Assembly: GCA_903882935.1 (NCBI GenBank)
Contig: CAIRZB010000061.1
Span: forward strand, 1-64,000
DNA length: 64,000 bases
From: an uncultured Parafilimonas sp.
GTDB taxonomy: Bacteria > Bacteroidota > Bacteroidia > Chitinophagales > Chitinophagaceae
Reading direction: 5' to 3'
The notes below the pieces were generated by a model. It was not told the DNA's origin, did not search any database, and saw nothing but the letters and a program-made list of their open reading frames with translations. This document shows positions 35,389-45,005 of this stretch, piece after piece; the stretch's first letter is position 1, and the number at the start of each line of letters is the position of its first letter. The position numbers were made by a program, and so were the translations under genes.

Positions 35389-36858
35389 ATGCAACCACTG
35401 CACTACGGTACTGTTACCAACTATATTGGCGGCCAATGGACCAACGCCGCAACCGATGCACGCTACATTAATGTTGAAAGCCCTTTGGACGGCCGGGTTA
35501 TAGCCCAGCTGGTGATGGGTACCGCCAAAGATTTAGATGCTGCCGTAGCAGCCGCACATGCAGCATTTCAACACTGGGGTAAGGTTCCCGTTAAGGAACG
35601 GGTGCAGGTTTTTTTCAGGTATAAATACCTGTTGGAAAAGCACATTGACGGGCTGAGCCGTTTAATACAAACCGAGAACGGTAAAACATACGACGAGGCC
35701 AAGGCGGAGATAGAAAAAGCGATTGAACTGACCGAATTTGCCTGCAGCCTTCCGCAACTGGTGCAGGGCGAGGTGATGGAAGTAAGCAGGGGCGTGGAGT
35801 GCCGTACGGAGAAAGTACCGCTGGGGGTGGTGGCCTCCATCGTGCCGTTTAATTTTCCCGCCATGGTGCCTAACTGGACGATACCCAATGCACTGGCACT
35901 GGGCAACTGCATGATTATAAAACCGTCTGAGACGGTGCCGCTCACCTTGGTGCGTATTGCGGCATTGTTGAAGGAAGCTGGCTTGCCAGACGGCGTGTTT
36001 AACATAGTGAACGGCGACCGGGAAATAGTGGAGGCCATTTGCAGCCACCCGGGTATAGAGGCCGTGTCGTTCGTGGGCAGCACCAAAGTAGCCAAGCTGG
36101 TGTACCAGCAAAGCACGGCACACCTAAAACGGTGCCTTGCGTTAGGCGGTGCCAAAAACCATTTATTGGTAATGCCCGATGCCAACCCCGCCATGACGGC
36201 CGGCAACATAACCGCCAGCATGAGCGGTTGTGCCGGGCAGCGTTGCATGGCAGCATCTGCAATGGTGGCCGTGGGTGAAACTGACCATATAATTGCCCGT
36301 TTGGTGGAGGAAGCCAGCAAGATAGTACCCGGCAAAAACCTGGGTGCGGTTATTAGCAGCCAAGCCAAACAGCGCATTGAGGGGTACATAACTGAGGCAG
36401 AGCAACAGGGTGCCAAAATATTGTTGGACGGCCGGAATGTTGTTGTGGCTGGCCACGAGGGCGGCTATTATGTTGGCCCAACCGTGGTTGATTTTGTAAC
36501 GGCTGATATGGCCCTTGCCAAGGAAGAAATATTTGGCCCGGTACTGGCTATTTTGCGCTGCAATACGGTGGATGAGGCCTTGGCCATTGAAAATGCCAGC
36601 CCATATGGCAATGCCGCCAGTGTGTTTACCCAAAGCGGTGGTGTGGCCCGGTATGTAGCCGAAAAAGCAAGCGCAGGCATGGTGGGTGTAAATATTGGCG
36701 TGCCAGTGCCAAGGGAGCCTTTTAGTTTTGGCGGTTGGAACGACAGCCGCTTTGGCGTGGGCGACATTACCGGCAAAAGTTCCATTGAATTTTGGACGAA
36801 GCTAAAAAAGACAACTGTAAAATGGAATCCTGAGGCGGGGGTAAACTGGATGTCGTAA
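35389..36858 (+). CDS. mmsA: CoA-acylating methylmalonate-semialdehyde dehydrogenase
   Basis: A 489-residue aldehyde dehydrogenase with an N-terminal YIGGQWTNA, ESPLDGRVIAQ, NAD-binding VPFNFPAMVPNW, VSFVGSTKVAKLVY and the catalytic Cys286 in GQRCMAASA. The QRCMA motif and the length are typical of MmsA, which converts methylmalonate or malonate semialdehyde to propionyl-CoA or acetyl-CoA in valine, thymine and inositol degradation. C-terminal REPFSFGGWNDSRFG also fits. It stands as a single gene here. Confidence 0.94.
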   Translation: MQPLHYGTVTNYIGGQWTNAATDARYINVESPLDGRVIAQLVMGTAKDLDAAVAAAHAAFQHWGKVPVKERVQVFFRYKYLLEKHIDGLSRLIQTENGKTYDEAKAEIEKAIELTEFACSLPQLVQGEVMEVSRGVECRTEKVPLGVVASIVPFNFPAMVPNWTIPNALALGNCMIIKPSETVPLTLVRIAALLKEAGLPDGVFNIVNGDREIVEAICSHPGIEAVSFVGSTKVAKLVYQQSTAHLKRCLALGGAKNHLLVMPDANPAMTAGNITASMSGCAGQRCMAASAMVAVGETDHIIARLVEEASKIVPGKNLGAVISSQAKQRIEGYITEAEQQGAKILLDGRNVVVAGHEGGYYVGPTVVDFVTADMALAKEEIFGPVLAILRCNTVDEALAIENASPYGNAASVFTQSGGVARYVAEKASAGMVGVNIGVPVPREPFSFGGWNDSRFGVGDITGKSSIEFWTKLKKTTVKWNPEAGVNWMS

Positions 36859-36938
36859 TACTTGTGGGTAAGGCACGTAGCACCTAACAAAGCCAGCCTT
36901 TGAGACGGCGCAGTTGGGCTGCCTTACAAACACGCTGC

Positions 36939-37613
36939 TTACTTATTTTTACCTTGCAGCATCGGCACAAACGAAAATTGTTCAAAAGCTTCCTCATCAT
37001 AAGTGCCGTCTTCCCTTTTGGTGAGGCGTAACATGCGTTGGGCACCGCTTTCATCGTCTAAAGGCAACACCATCAGCCCACCTGGTTTTAGTTGCTCAAT
37101 AAGCTTTGGGGGTATAAAAGGGGCTGCTGCGGTTATAATTACCTTGTCAAAAGGCTGGTACATTTTAAGGCCTTCAAACCCGTCGCCGTAAAAAAACTTA
37201 ATGCCGGGGTATTTGTTTTTAAACACGTATCTGCTTTGCTGCAGGTCGTACAGTTTTTTTTGCCGCTCAATCGTAAACACCCTTGCACCCATTTCGGCCA
37301 GCACGGTGGCTTGAAAAACACTGCCTGTGCCAATTTCTAATACTTTTTCATTCTTTTTTACCTTCAACAGCTCGGTTTGGTAGGCCACTGTGTAGGGTTG
37401 CGAAATGGTTTGCCCCTCCCCAATGGGAAAGGCCCTGTCCTCGTAGGCAATTTTGTCAAATGCAGGCTCCAAAAAATAATGCCTCGGTATGTTATTAATG
37501 GCCGTTAATACTTGCTCATCTGTAATTCCCTTGGTGCGCAGTGTGTCAACAAGCTTTTTGCGCAGCCCTTTATGTTGGTAGGTATCTTCGTATAGTCTGT
37601 TATATTCTTTCAT
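36939..37613 (-). CDS. pcm: Protein-L-isoaspartate O-methyltransferase
   Basis: The 224-residue protein starts MKEYNRLYEDTYQHKGLR. It has PRHYFLEPAFDKIAYEDRAFPIGEGQTISQPYTVAYQTELL (substrate region), the SAM motif VLEIGTGSVFQATVLAEMGARV, and KVIITAAAPFIPPKLIEQLKPGG. Enzymes of this family methylate isoaspartyl residues for repair. The SAM loop reads GTGSVFQ rather than the common GTGSGYQ, a minor change. A longer upstream frame exists, but this ATG is canonical. Confidence 0.93.
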   Translation of the reverse strand: MKEYNRLYEDTYQHKGLRKKLVDTLRTKGITDEQVLTAINNIPRHYFLEPAFDKIAYEDRAFPIGEGQTISQPYTVAYQTELLKVKKNEKVLEIGTGSVFQATVLAEMGARVFTIERQKKLYDLQQSRYVFKNKYPGIKFFYGDGFEGLKMYQPFDKVIITAAAPFIPPKLIEQLKPGGLMVLPLDDESGAQRMLRLTKREDGTYDEEAFEQFSFVPMLQGKNK

Positions 37614-37717
37614 GTGCCATGGCAAATGTAATATGTAAACCTTTGCCAAAACGGTTGTGTAAAAAATGGGTAAAAACAAAGGGCCTGCGGTGGTTTTGCG
37701 TAATTTTATCCCCATGT

Positions 37718-38335
37718 ATGAAGATGAAATTATATTTACCGTTAACTCTTTTCGGTTGGTTGGCTCTGGCTGCCTGCACTTCGCCTGAAAACACCCGCCA
37801 ACCTGGTGCAAAGAGCGCTAGTAAACAAGACAGTTTACTGATGAGGGGGCAAGTTGGCAGAAATGATTCAACAATGGAAACCGGTTGCGTGTTTGACACA
37901 GCCAGCCATTCGTTTACCACAGAAAAAATTATTGCATACAACAGCAGCTTAGCGTTTACCTGGAACGATTCTACGAAAGAGGCAACGGTTCCGTTGCCCG
38001 GTGGTGACACTTTGGTATTGCATATTGGCGGTTGCGAACACTTTTCGTTTGAGGGTACGTATAGCACCGGCCCAGAAAAATTTACGGATAAGGACTACTT
38101 ATTGGGCAAAGCTAAATGGATAGCGGCCAACTTTTTCGGCCAAGGGTACGATACAAAATATGTGGAGGTAATTGAGAAAAAGCAATACCACATTTCGCGC
38201 CAGACAGATGAAGAAAAAAATTTTTACGAGGTAGTAACCACAGACAGTACGATTACCGACCATGTGTATGAAGGCTTTAGTTTTGCCAGAACCCACGGAC
38301 GAACCGTAATTTGGATTGGCGGTTATACAAATTAG
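37718..38335 (+). CDS. Putative lipoprotein, unknown function
   Basis: This 205-residue lipoprotein has a signal ending LALAACTS. The mature region starts with a polar spacer, then has a beta-rich domain with GCEHFSFEGTYSTG and a C-terminal TDHVYEGFSFARTHGR. Two cysteines (about 50 and 107) could pair. The ATG at 37718 is followed two codons later by a second ATG, and both are plausible. It is divergent from pcm. No family was recognised. Confidence 0.7.
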   Translation: MKMKLYLPLTLFGWLALAACTSPENTRQPGAKSASKQDSLLMRGQVGRNDSTMETGCVFDTASHSFTTEKIIAYNSSLAFTWNDSTKEATVPLPGGDTLVLHIGGCEHFSFEGTYSTGPEKFTDKDYLLGKAKWIAANFFGQGYDTKYVEVIEKKQYHISRQTDEEKNFYEVVTTDSTITDHVYEGFSFARTHGRTVIWIGGYTN

Positions 38336-38607
38336 TATACTAAATTGCTAATTTGCAACAGGTTAGCTTGTTTAACTAAAAAATTTAATTCGGGTAATCA
38401 TTCACCTAAAATAGCCATTTAGCCCAAGGCTATTTTTGCGCTTAGCATGGTTAGCCGTTTAGTTGCCCAACTCAATTTTCGGAATGCCGCGATGCTCATT
38501 GTAGCTTTAAGCATCATTCGGTATATTTTATCAAGCTAAAGCCCCAATATTGGCTTGTTTCACCCTAACTTAGTAGCCCTTTAAATCGGTTGCATAATAC
38601 ATACGCC

Positions 38608-39516
38608 ATGAATAAATTTATCACTTCAATTGCAATTATGTTTTCTTTCTTTTCAGTGAACGCGCAAAAAACAATGCCGCTTTACAGCGGTGCAATACCC
38701 AACGCAATACCCTGCCAGGTAAAGGAAACTTCCTCTACCAACAACGGTATTTTAATAATAGGCGGTGTTACGCAGCCCACATTAACCGCTTATTTGCCTC
38801 CCAAAAACAAGCGTAACGGCACGGCTGTATTGGTAATACCCGGCGGCGGTTATTGGATTGTGGCCGCAGGGCACGAAGGTGAAGACATTGCCAAGGCTTT
38901 TAATGAAGCGGGGGTTACTGCATTTGTGCTGAAATACCGGATACCGAACGATGCCTGTATGACCGACAAAATGTTTGTGCCATTAATGGATGCACAGCAG
39001 GCCCTATTCACCATACGCCAAAACGCCGCCGAGTATGGTATAGACACCACTAAAGTTGGCGTGATTGGCTTTTCGGCGGGGGGGCACCTTGCTGCCACGC
39101 TAAGCACCCATTTTGACAGGCCGGTGCGCAGCGAGCTGGCGGGGGCCAACCTTAGGCCCAATTTCTCCGTGTTAGTATATCCGGTTATTAGTTTTAACCC
39201 TGCCATTGCACACATGGGCAGCAGGGAAAACCTGATAGGCAAGAATGCCGATGAAAAATGGGTTCATTATTTTTCTAATGAGGAGCAGGTAACCGCACAA
39301 ACACCGCCCGCATTTTTTGTGCATGCGTCAGATGATGATGCAGTAAACCCTGCCAACAGCATTGCTTACTATACAAAGCTACAGCAGCTAAAAATACCAG
39401 CCGAGTTGCATATTTACCAACACGGCGGCCACGGTTTTGGCTTGAATAACAAAACTACCCAAGACAAATGGTTTGAGAGCTGCCTAAACTGGCTTAGGGC
39501 CAACCATTGGCTATAG
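38608..39516 (+). CDS. Alpha/beta hydrolase, secreted BD-FAE-like esterase
   Basis: The 302-residue protein has a signal (MNKFITSIAIMFSFFSVNAQ). The oxyanion region is VLVIPGGGYWIVAAGHEGED, the nucleophile is Ser in GFSAGGH, and the catalytic Asp/His lie in HASDDDAVNP and HGGHGFGL. This matches carbohydrate esterases and isoprenylcysteine-type lipases of the BD-FAE group, which remove acyl or feruloyl groups from plant polymers. It is a single gene. Confidence 0.9.
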   Translation: MNKFITSIAIMFSFFSVNAQKTMPLYSGAIPNAIPCQVKETSSTNNGILIIGGVTQPTLTAYLPPKNKRNGTAVLVIPGGGYWIVAAGHEGEDIAKAFNEAGVTAFVLKYRIPNDACMTDKMFVPLMDAQQALFTIRQNAAEYGIDTTKVGVIGFSAGGHLAATLSTHFDRPVRSELAGANLRPNFSVLVYPVISFNPAIAHMGSRENLIGKNADEKWVHYFSNEEQVTAQTPPAFFVHASDDDAVNPANSIAYYTKLQQLKIPAELHIYQHGGHGFGLNNKTTQDKWFESCLNWLRANHWL

Positions 39517-39581
39517 AAACACAACCTTATTTGCCGCTTGTAAAAAACAACGGCCACCATTAAAAATTTAACTAAAAAAAA

Positions 39582-39611
39582 TTGCTGCCCATTGTTTATT
39601 GGGCAACTTTG
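39582..39611 (+). promoter_or_regulatory. Bacteroidota-type promoter for the DUF2911 gene
   Basis: TTG (39582-39584) is followed after 19 bases by CAACTTTG (39604-39611), which is one mismatch from the TAnnTTTG -7 box. The start codon lies 18 bases further on. The boxes fit the -33/-7 consensus of this phylum but were judged by eye. Confidence 0.4.
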
Positions 39612-39629
39612 CAAAAAATTGATTGAACC

Positions 39630-40154
39630 ATGAAAAAATTACTCTCGTTTGCTGTATTGTTTGTTGTTGCTGCGGTTAGTTTGCAAGCTTGCGCCCAAGA
39701 GGACAAGTCTAAAAGACCCAGCCCACCGGCAACTGCCAGTGTAACTACTGAAAAAGGGGTTAACATCACCATTGATTACAGCCAGCCTGCCTTAAAAGGA
39801 CGTACCATTGGTAAAGACCTTGAACCTATGGCCGGTAAAGTTTGGCGCACGGGTGCAAACGAAGCAACCGTGTTTACCATTGACAAGGATGTTAAGGTAG
39901 AAGGTAAAACATTGCCCGCTGGCAAATATGGTTTGTTTACCATTGCCGGTGCAAACCAATGGACGATTATTTTTAACAAAACTTGGAAACAATGGGGTGC
40001 TTTTGGTTACAAACAGGCAGACGATGCCCTTAGGGTAACAGTAACACCAGGTAGCAGTGCCACTGCTGTGGAACGATTTACCATAACGGCCGACAAGAGT
40101 GGTAAAGTATCTTTGCTGTGGGGCAACTTTAATGTTGCGTTTGATGTGAAATAA
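39630..40154 (+). CDS. DUF2911 protein
   Basis: This 174-residue exported protein has a signal with a cysteine at ACAQ. The DUF2911 core is clear: VNITIDYSQPALKGRTIG, VWRTGANEATVFTIDKDVKVEGKTLPAGKYGLFTI, WTIIFNKTWKQWGAFGY. The family is widespread in Bacteroidota and of unknown role. It precedes a perfect bidirectional terminator. Confidence 0.93.
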   Translation: MKKLLSFAVLFVVAAVSLQACAQEDKSKRPSPPATASVTTEKGVNITIDYSQPALKGRTIGKDLEPMAGKVWRTGANEATVFTIDKDVKVEGKTLPAGKYGLFTIAGANQWTIIFNKTWKQWGAFGYKQADDALRVTVTPGSSATAVERFTITADKSGKVSLLWGNFNVAFDVK

Positions 40155-40167
40155 TATAGCAGTAAAC

Positions 40168-40216
40168 TTATGTGCAATAAAAAAGGGGCCGTCGGCCCCT
40201 TTTTTATTGCACATAA
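40168..40216. terminator. Perfect 23-bp inverted-repeat terminator
   Basis: TTATGTGCAATAAAAAAGGG at 40168-40187 continues to GGCC at 40190. Positions 40194-40216 carry the exact reverse complement, with only a 3-base loop. It has both an A-run and a T-run, so it can terminate in either direction. It ends the DUF2911 transcript. Confidence 0.9.
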
Positions 40217-40498
40217 ATATGAAAGCTGAAAAAATAAAGGCATAAAAAAAACATACTGGCTCCAATGATATTTTCATAAAGGTTCATTAATAGGATTTCA
40301 GTGTAATAAAAAAAACACCAAAGCCGCCAAACGACCAGCGGGTTGCTTCTTTCGAATATTAGCATTACTGCAGGCGCACAGGCCACCATTTTTTACAGAA
40401 CTAGGCCGCTTTTTGCCGCACATAAATAAAATTGAATCTTTTTTAAAAATATCTTTTTTTTGGTGGCAACTGCTTACATTTACAAAAATTACTATTTC

Positions 40499-40873
40499 AT
40501 GAATCTTTTCGTAGCAGGTCTTCCATATGATGTAGACAATGAGGAACTAAAAGCAATATTCGAAGAATATGGTGCTGTAACTTCCGCAAAGGTTATCTTG
40601 GATAAAGAAACACACAAAAGCAGGGGCTTTGGTTTTGTTGAAATGTCAGAAAGCGCAGACGCCAAAAAAGCCATTGACGGCCTTAACGGTGCGCAGCTTG
40701 ACGGCAAAACCCTTTCAGTAAAAGAGGCAGAAGACAGGCGCGGCAGCGGCCCAAGTGGCGGCGGCGGCGGTGGTTTCCGCCCAAGGGATAACAACCGTGG
40801 CGGCGGCGGTGGCGGCTATAAAGGCGGCAGCGGCGGCGGCGGTGGTTATAACAAAGACAGAAACAGGTATTAA
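40499..40873 (+). CDS. RNA-binding protein, RRM plus glycine-rich tail
   Basis: The 124-residue protein starts MNLFVAGLPYDVDNEEL. An RRM spans 1-80 with RNP2 LFVAGL and RNP1 RGFGFVEM. A tail after residue 85 is mainly Gly, Arg, Asn and Tyr (about 40 residues with RGGGGGG repeats). Such proteins in Bacteroidota and cyanobacteria act as RNA chaperones, often cold-induced. The start was chosen at the ATG directly before RNP2. Confidence 0.95.
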   Translation: MNLFVAGLPYDVDNEELKAIFEEYGAVTSAKVILDKETHKSRGFGFVEMSESADAKKAIDGLNGAQLDGKTLSVKEAEDRRGSGPSGGGGGGFRPRDNNRGGGGGGYKGGSGGGGGYNKDRNRY

Positions 40874-40910
40874 TACAACAAACGCCCCGCTTGTTTAAAA
40901 ATACATTGTA

Positions 40911-40950
40911 AAGCAAAAGGCAGTTTTTCTAAGCTGCCTTTTGCTTTATG
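40911..40950 (+). terminator. Rho-independent terminator after the RRM gene
   Basis: A 13-bp stem AAGCAAAAGGCAG / CTGCCTTTTGCTT with a 10-base loop, 38 bases after the stop. The stem ends in a short T-run, so termination may be moderate. Confidence 0.75.
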
Positions 40951-41216
40951 TATGCTATACATAAAGCCAGCAACTCCAACTGGTACAGGTTACTATTATT
41001 GTTACACGGTAATTTTTACGCAGCTTTTATTAGCAGTTTAACGAACAAGGCTATCTATTGCCGTATTAAAAAGCACAATAGCCAATAAACTACATTACTG
41101 GCTACTGCGCTTACGCCGTAAAATGGCTAAGGCTTTAGGGTTAAAAACTATTTACAGGCAGGTAGTTGCCCCTGTAATGGTGTGTAAAATTATACGAAGA
41201 ACTAACAATAATATCT

Positions 41217-41230
41217 ACCTGTTTACAGGT
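41217..41230. promoter_or_regulatory. 14-bp palindrome upstream of the kinase
   Basis: ACCTGTTTACAGGT is a perfect inverted repeat (6-bp arms with TT at the centre), 44 bases before the kinase start. A related half-site TTTACAGGCAGGTA lies near 41150. It could be an operator, possibly for the adjoining response regulator. The rest of the 40951-41274 gap shows no gene. Confidence 0.35.
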
Positions 41231-41274
41231 ATAAAATATTGGTGTAATTGTAAGTAATATTGTATCATCACCCC

Positions 41275-43227
41275 ATGTTGATGATTAAACCTGCGGCACT
41301 ATACAATCCGTTTATTGTTGGTAAAAAGCTGGTGGCATTGTTGTTTATGTTAACAATAGTTGTCTCGCCTTTGCGCCTTTTTGCACAACAGGTAAGGGAC
41401 ACCTTGGTAATAAACGACGGCCAAAACGGCGAGTACCCCATCAACCGTTATTTGTACATTTACAAAACAAACCTCCATGTTACCCCCAACTTTGTAAACG
41501 ACTCAGTACAAACTAACCAACTTAAGCCGCTTTTTCCGGCACGGTCTTTTAACGATGTGCAGCATTCTGCTAATTTTTATTGGTTGTTGCTTACCGAAAA
41601 AAATAACCACCCTTTCGATGAAACTTTCTACTACCAATTAAACCATCCGCAACTGTATAGTGTAACTGCTTACGCCAAAACAACTGCAGGCTTCAGTTAT
41701 TTGGGCAAAAGTGGGTATGCCTACCCCTTTAGCCAAAGGATGTACAATTATTACGACAATGTTTTTCCTATCAAGATAAAAAGTGGGCAAACAATTACAG
41801 TGTTGCTAAACATAAACATCAGTAACGGCAGTAATCCTTTTTTTGGCCCCGAGTTAAGCAATGCAAATACTTTTAAAGCCAAGGAGCAAAAGTTTTATAT
41901 AAACAACGGCATTATTGCGGGCATTATGCTTACGGCGTTTTTGCTCAATTTATTTTTAGGTGTTTCCCTAAAAGAAAAATTGCATTTTTTGTATGCTGCG
42001 TATATACTGTGTGTATTGTACGAGATACTGCTAACCCAAGGGCTTGACCGGCAATTTTTTTACAGTGGTGTAGCCGGTATTAACAACCTGGTAAGGTACA
42101 TAGTGCCATGTGCTGGGCTTGTTATGCTTGCATATATCATGCAATTGTTTCTAAACCAAAAAAGAAGCAACAGCCGTATAAAAATATTGGTTGACATAGC
42201 CAATATTACCTGTATAACCCTTACATGCGTATACATGGGGCTGTATAGTTTTTCAATGGCCAACAACACTGTAACCAACTATTACCAAACCAGCCTTGCG
42301 GTTATTGCCATTGTACAAATGCTGTTGGTTTTTGTGAGTGCGATTGAAAAAGCCTTTCAAGGCAACAAACTTGCTTGGTTTTATATTGCTGCGATACTAT
42401 GTATATTCGCAGGCATCTCTGAATACGGCCTTATATTTTTGGGTGTAACCGCCGCGGAATCATCCATCACAAAACACCCCAACGATATGCAAATTGGGCT
42501 GGTGGTTGAAACCATGGTAGTGTTTTTAGGCATAGTTTACCGGTATAACTTGTTTAAAAAGGAGAAGGAAATTTTGCTTACGGAAATAAACACCCACCAG
42601 GCCAAAATGCTAAACAGCATAGTGGCCGCCCAGGAGGAAGAACGGAAGCGCATTGCGGAAGACTTGCACGACGATGTTGGAGCCACCTTAAGTGCGTTGG
42701 CCATGCACATAAGCAATAAGCCGCAAGATTTTGAAAACACCAATTCGGTTGATAAATATTGCAGCCAGGGTCTTTTTTTAAGCAATAAGGCCGTGGCTGA
42801 TATACGCACCATTGCGCACAACTTGTTGCCAAAAGATTTTACAACAATGGGGCTTTTTCAAGTGCTTGAAAAAAGAATTGAGGAACTGAACAGCTTACGG
42901 AAAATTGATTTTTCCATAATTATCGAAGGCAGTGAAAAAAGGCTGCCCGAAGTGGTATCTATAACGGTGTACAGGGTAATAAACGAACTGCTCACCAACA
43001 TATTAAAACATTCCATGGCGTCTGAAGCGGCAATACAATTGCTGGTGGAAGAAAAAAATATACAAATAATGGCGGAGGACGACGGCGTTGGCTATAACCT
43101 GCAGGTTACTGGCCACGGCGGAATGGGCCTAAAAAACATAACCGGGCGTGTTGGGTTTTTAAAGGGCCACATAAACACCGACAGTAGCCAGAGTGGCACA
43201 ACTACTGTAATAAACATACCGTTATAA
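41275..43227 (+). CDS. Sensor histidine kinase, 7TMR-DISM type (HisKA_3)
   Basis: A 650-residue membrane kinase. After a signal (ending LRLFAQQ) there is a periplasmic 7TMR-DISM ligand domain (about 20-200), then seven membrane helices (about 205-410), a coiled coil, and a HisKA_3 helix with His465 in EDLHDDVGATLSALAMHI. The HATPase domain follows, with NELLTNILKHS (N-box), EDDGVGYN (G1) and GHGGMGLKNI. This is the NarX/DesK-like kinase class. The cognate regulator begins three bases after its stop. Confidence 0.93.
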   Translation: MLMIKPAALYNPFIVGKKLVALLFMLTIVVSPLRLFAQQVRDTLVINDGQNGEYPINRYLYIYKTNLHVTPNFVNDSVQTNQLKPLFPARSFNDVQHSANFYWLLLTEKNNHPFDETFYYQLNHPQLYSVTAYAKTTAGFSYLGKSGYAYPFSQRMYNYYDNVFPIKIKSGQTITVLLNINISNGSNPFFGPELSNANTFKAKEQKFYINNGIIAGIMLTAFLLNLFLGVSLKEKLHFLYAAYILCVLYEILLTQGLDRQFFYSGVAGINNLVRYIVPCAGLVMLAYIMQLFLNQKRSNSRIKILVDIANITCITLTCVYMGLYSFSMANNTVTNYYQTSLAVIAIVQMLLVFVSAIEKAFQGNKLAWFYIAAILCIFAGISEYGLIFLGVTAAESSITKHPNDMQIGLVVETMVVFLGIVYRYNLFKKEKEILLTEINTHQAKMLNSIVAAQEEERKRIAEDLHDDVGATLSALAMHISNKPQDFENTNSVDKYCSQGLFLSNKAVADIRTIAHNLLPKDFTTMGLFQVLEKRIEELNSLRKIDFSIIIEGSEKRLPEVVSITVYRVINELLTNILKHSMASEAAIQLLVEEKNIQIMAEDDGVGYNLQVTGHGGMGLKNITGRVGFLKGHINTDSSQSGTTTVINIPL

Positions 43228-43230
43228 GCC

Positions 43231-43881
43231 ATGGCAGAAAGAGAGGAACCGGTAAAAATAATTATTGCGGATGACCACCGGCTGTTTGCCGATGGTGTGG
43301 AACAAATTATTAACAATGTGCCAGGCTACGAAGTAATAGCAAGTGTTGACAACGGCAAACTGCTGATGCAGGTATTAAACCGGTTGGAGCCGGATATTAT
43401 TTTATTGGATATCAGTATGCCGTTTATGGACGGTTTGGAAACTGCCTTACAAATAAAAAAGAAGAAGCCTGCGGTTAAAATTGTTTTTATTAGCATGCAT
43501 TACGATGCTGGCATAAAGGCCTTTATACATGCTAACGGCATCAGCGGGTTTGTTATTAAAAATATTAGCGCCCAGGATTTAAAGCAAACAATACACAAAG
43601 TTAGCTTGGGCGAAAAAGTATTTATCGTGCCCCAAAGCACTGGTGAACAGGTGCAACAACCCACGCCAGTTAATGAATTTACCCACCAATACAAACTAAC
43701 CAAAACAGAAGTAGCCATCATTAAGCTTATTGCCGAAGGTGACAATACCAAAACCATAGCCGACAAACGCAGCCTTAGTTACCTAACCGTTGAGTCGCAC
43801 AGAAAAAACATTTTGCGCAAACTAAAAGCAAAAAACATGGCCGAAGTGGTTGCGTTTGCTGTGAAATATGGCTTGGCGTAA
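43231..43881 (+). CDS. Response regulator, NarL/LuxR family
   Basis: This 216-residue DNA-binding regulator has a receiver domain with the acidic pair DDH at the start, phospho-acceptor Asp60 in ILLDISMPFMDGL, and Lys in FVIKNISA. A LuxR-type helix-turn-helix (LTKTEVAIIKLIAEGDNTKTIA to TVESHRKNILRKLKAKN) occupies 150-216. It is co-transcribed with the kinase upstream. Its targets are unknown; the palindrome before the kinase gene is one candidate. Confidence 0.95.
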   Translation: MAEREEPVKIIIADDHRLFADGVEQIINNVPGYEVIASVDNGKLLMQVLNRLEPDIILLDISMPFMDGLETALQIKKKKPAVKIVFISMHYDAGIKAFIHANGISGFVIKNISAQDLKQTIHKVSLGEKVFIVPQSTGEQVQQPTPVNEFTHQYKLTKTEVAIIKLIAEGDNTKTIADKRSLSYLTVESHRKNILRKLKAKNMAEVVAFAVKYGLA

Positions 43882-44275
43882 TTTGGGAGTAGCCATTTAA
43901 TGATACTTCTAAATTTAAATAGGCTGGTTGCTACGGTAGCTATCCCCCATCTTGCTCCCAACGCTGGCAGCCATTTCTTAATCAAGCACACCAAATAAAT
44001 TTTATGACCATCTCAGCTGTGTTTACGTGTTAGTTGGTTGTAGATACATATTGTGCCTTTGGACAAAAAAGGTATCAAATAAGATGGACTCCCGATGCTT
44101 ATGAAGATTATGAGAGGAAATATGACAGCCTGTTGTTTAGTTGGTCAGTTGAAATAGCTGAAAATTCCGCGTAAATACAGAATTGCGTTTATTAGCCCTC
44201 TCATATCAGCAATATGTAGGTTTTATACAGGGCTCTAGTAATGCTTGTTATACTAATATTAAAACGTGTTACAAC

Positions 44276-44320
44276 CTAAAAACACGAACCCGGGATCGTA
44301 TCGCGGGTTCATGTTTTTAG
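44276..44320. terminator. Hairpin, possible terminator
   Basis: CTAAAAACACGAACCCG (44276-44292) pairs with CGGGTTCATGTTTTTAG (44304-44320), 17 bp with one mismatch. It lies nearly 400 bases after the response regulator. Positions 43882-44275 show no gene or other feature. Confidence 0.55.
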
Positions 44321-44470
44321 CGGTAGTGCAGGAGGTTTTAACAAATAACCCCTGGGGCCGTTGGTCATTTTCCAACCAAGCATATTCATTGTTGGCGAAA
44401 CCTGTTATAACGGGGCTAACGGTTAAGGTAGTTGACAGATAATCCCCAATGCAATTTGCTTCCGCCAAAA

Positions 44471-44503
44471 AAATAGCCCCACAATACTATTGCGGGGCTA
44501 TTT
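44471..44503 (-). terminator. Terminator after the cytochrome gene
   Basis: AAATAGCCCCACAATA and TATTGCGGGGCTATTT form a 16-bp stem with one mismatch and almost no loop. It lies 22 bases beyond the cytochrome stop on the minus strand. Confidence 0.7.
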
Positions 44504-44525
44504 AATAATATTAAAAATAGTTAAA

Positions 44526-45005
44526 TTATTGTTTTGCAGGTGGTGGGGGTGGGGCACCGGGACCGCCTGGGCCGTGAGGGGCTTCGGGTGCTACAGTACT
44601 CTCTGGATGCGGAGTGCCATGGTGGCAAGTAACACAGGTTACATTACGTATGGTATCTGGCTGTGTTGAATTCATCCAGTTAAAATATTTTGCATTTATT
44701 TCGCCGCTCATCATCATCATTTTACGGGCAATTTCCTTTTCTGGCTTGTCTTCGCTGGCAAAATCGGGCCACCTTTGGTTAGGGTCTTTTGATTTGGCAT
44801 GGCAAAAATCGCAATGTACACCCAATGATTTTGAGAAAAACTCCATCACATGGTGCAAGCTATCCTTGCTGATATCTTTGGGCAAAATTTTCAGGTTTTG
44901 AAAGCCCCCTTGCTTTTTTTCAGGGGTATGGGCTGCAATGCCTAGGGTAACACAGGCTGCCATAGCAACAAATACGGTGATTTTCTTTCTGTTTTGTTTA
45001 AACAT
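44526..45005 (-). CDS. Periplasmic c-type cytochrome with two CXXCH motifs
   Basis: The 159-residue protein has a signal peptide ending TLGIAAHT, and two heme sites: CDFCH near residue 65 and CVTCHHG near 123. The spacing with FFSKSLGVHCDFCH and MMMMSGEINAKYF resembles the photosynthetic-reaction-centre-type cytochrome c subunit family found in non-photosynthetic Bacteroidota. The C-terminal 25 residues are Gly/Pro/Ala-rich (GPGGPGAPPPPP). It likely carries electrons in the periplasm. No partner oxidase is in the window. Confidence 0.88.
   Translation of the reverse strand: MFKQNRKKITVFVAMAACVTLGIAAHTPEKKQGGFQNLKILPKDISKDSLHHVMEFFSKSLGVHCDFCHAKSKDPNQRWPDFASEDKPEKEIARKMMMMSGEINAKYFNWMNSTQPDTIRNVTCVTCHHGTPHPESTVAPEAPHGPGGPGAPPPPPAKQ

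Noticed and set aside
44259-44468. 69-codon minus-strand frame
   Set aside because: It overlaps a terminator-like hairpin, has no signal, motif or partner, and its codon use is unlike the neighbours.
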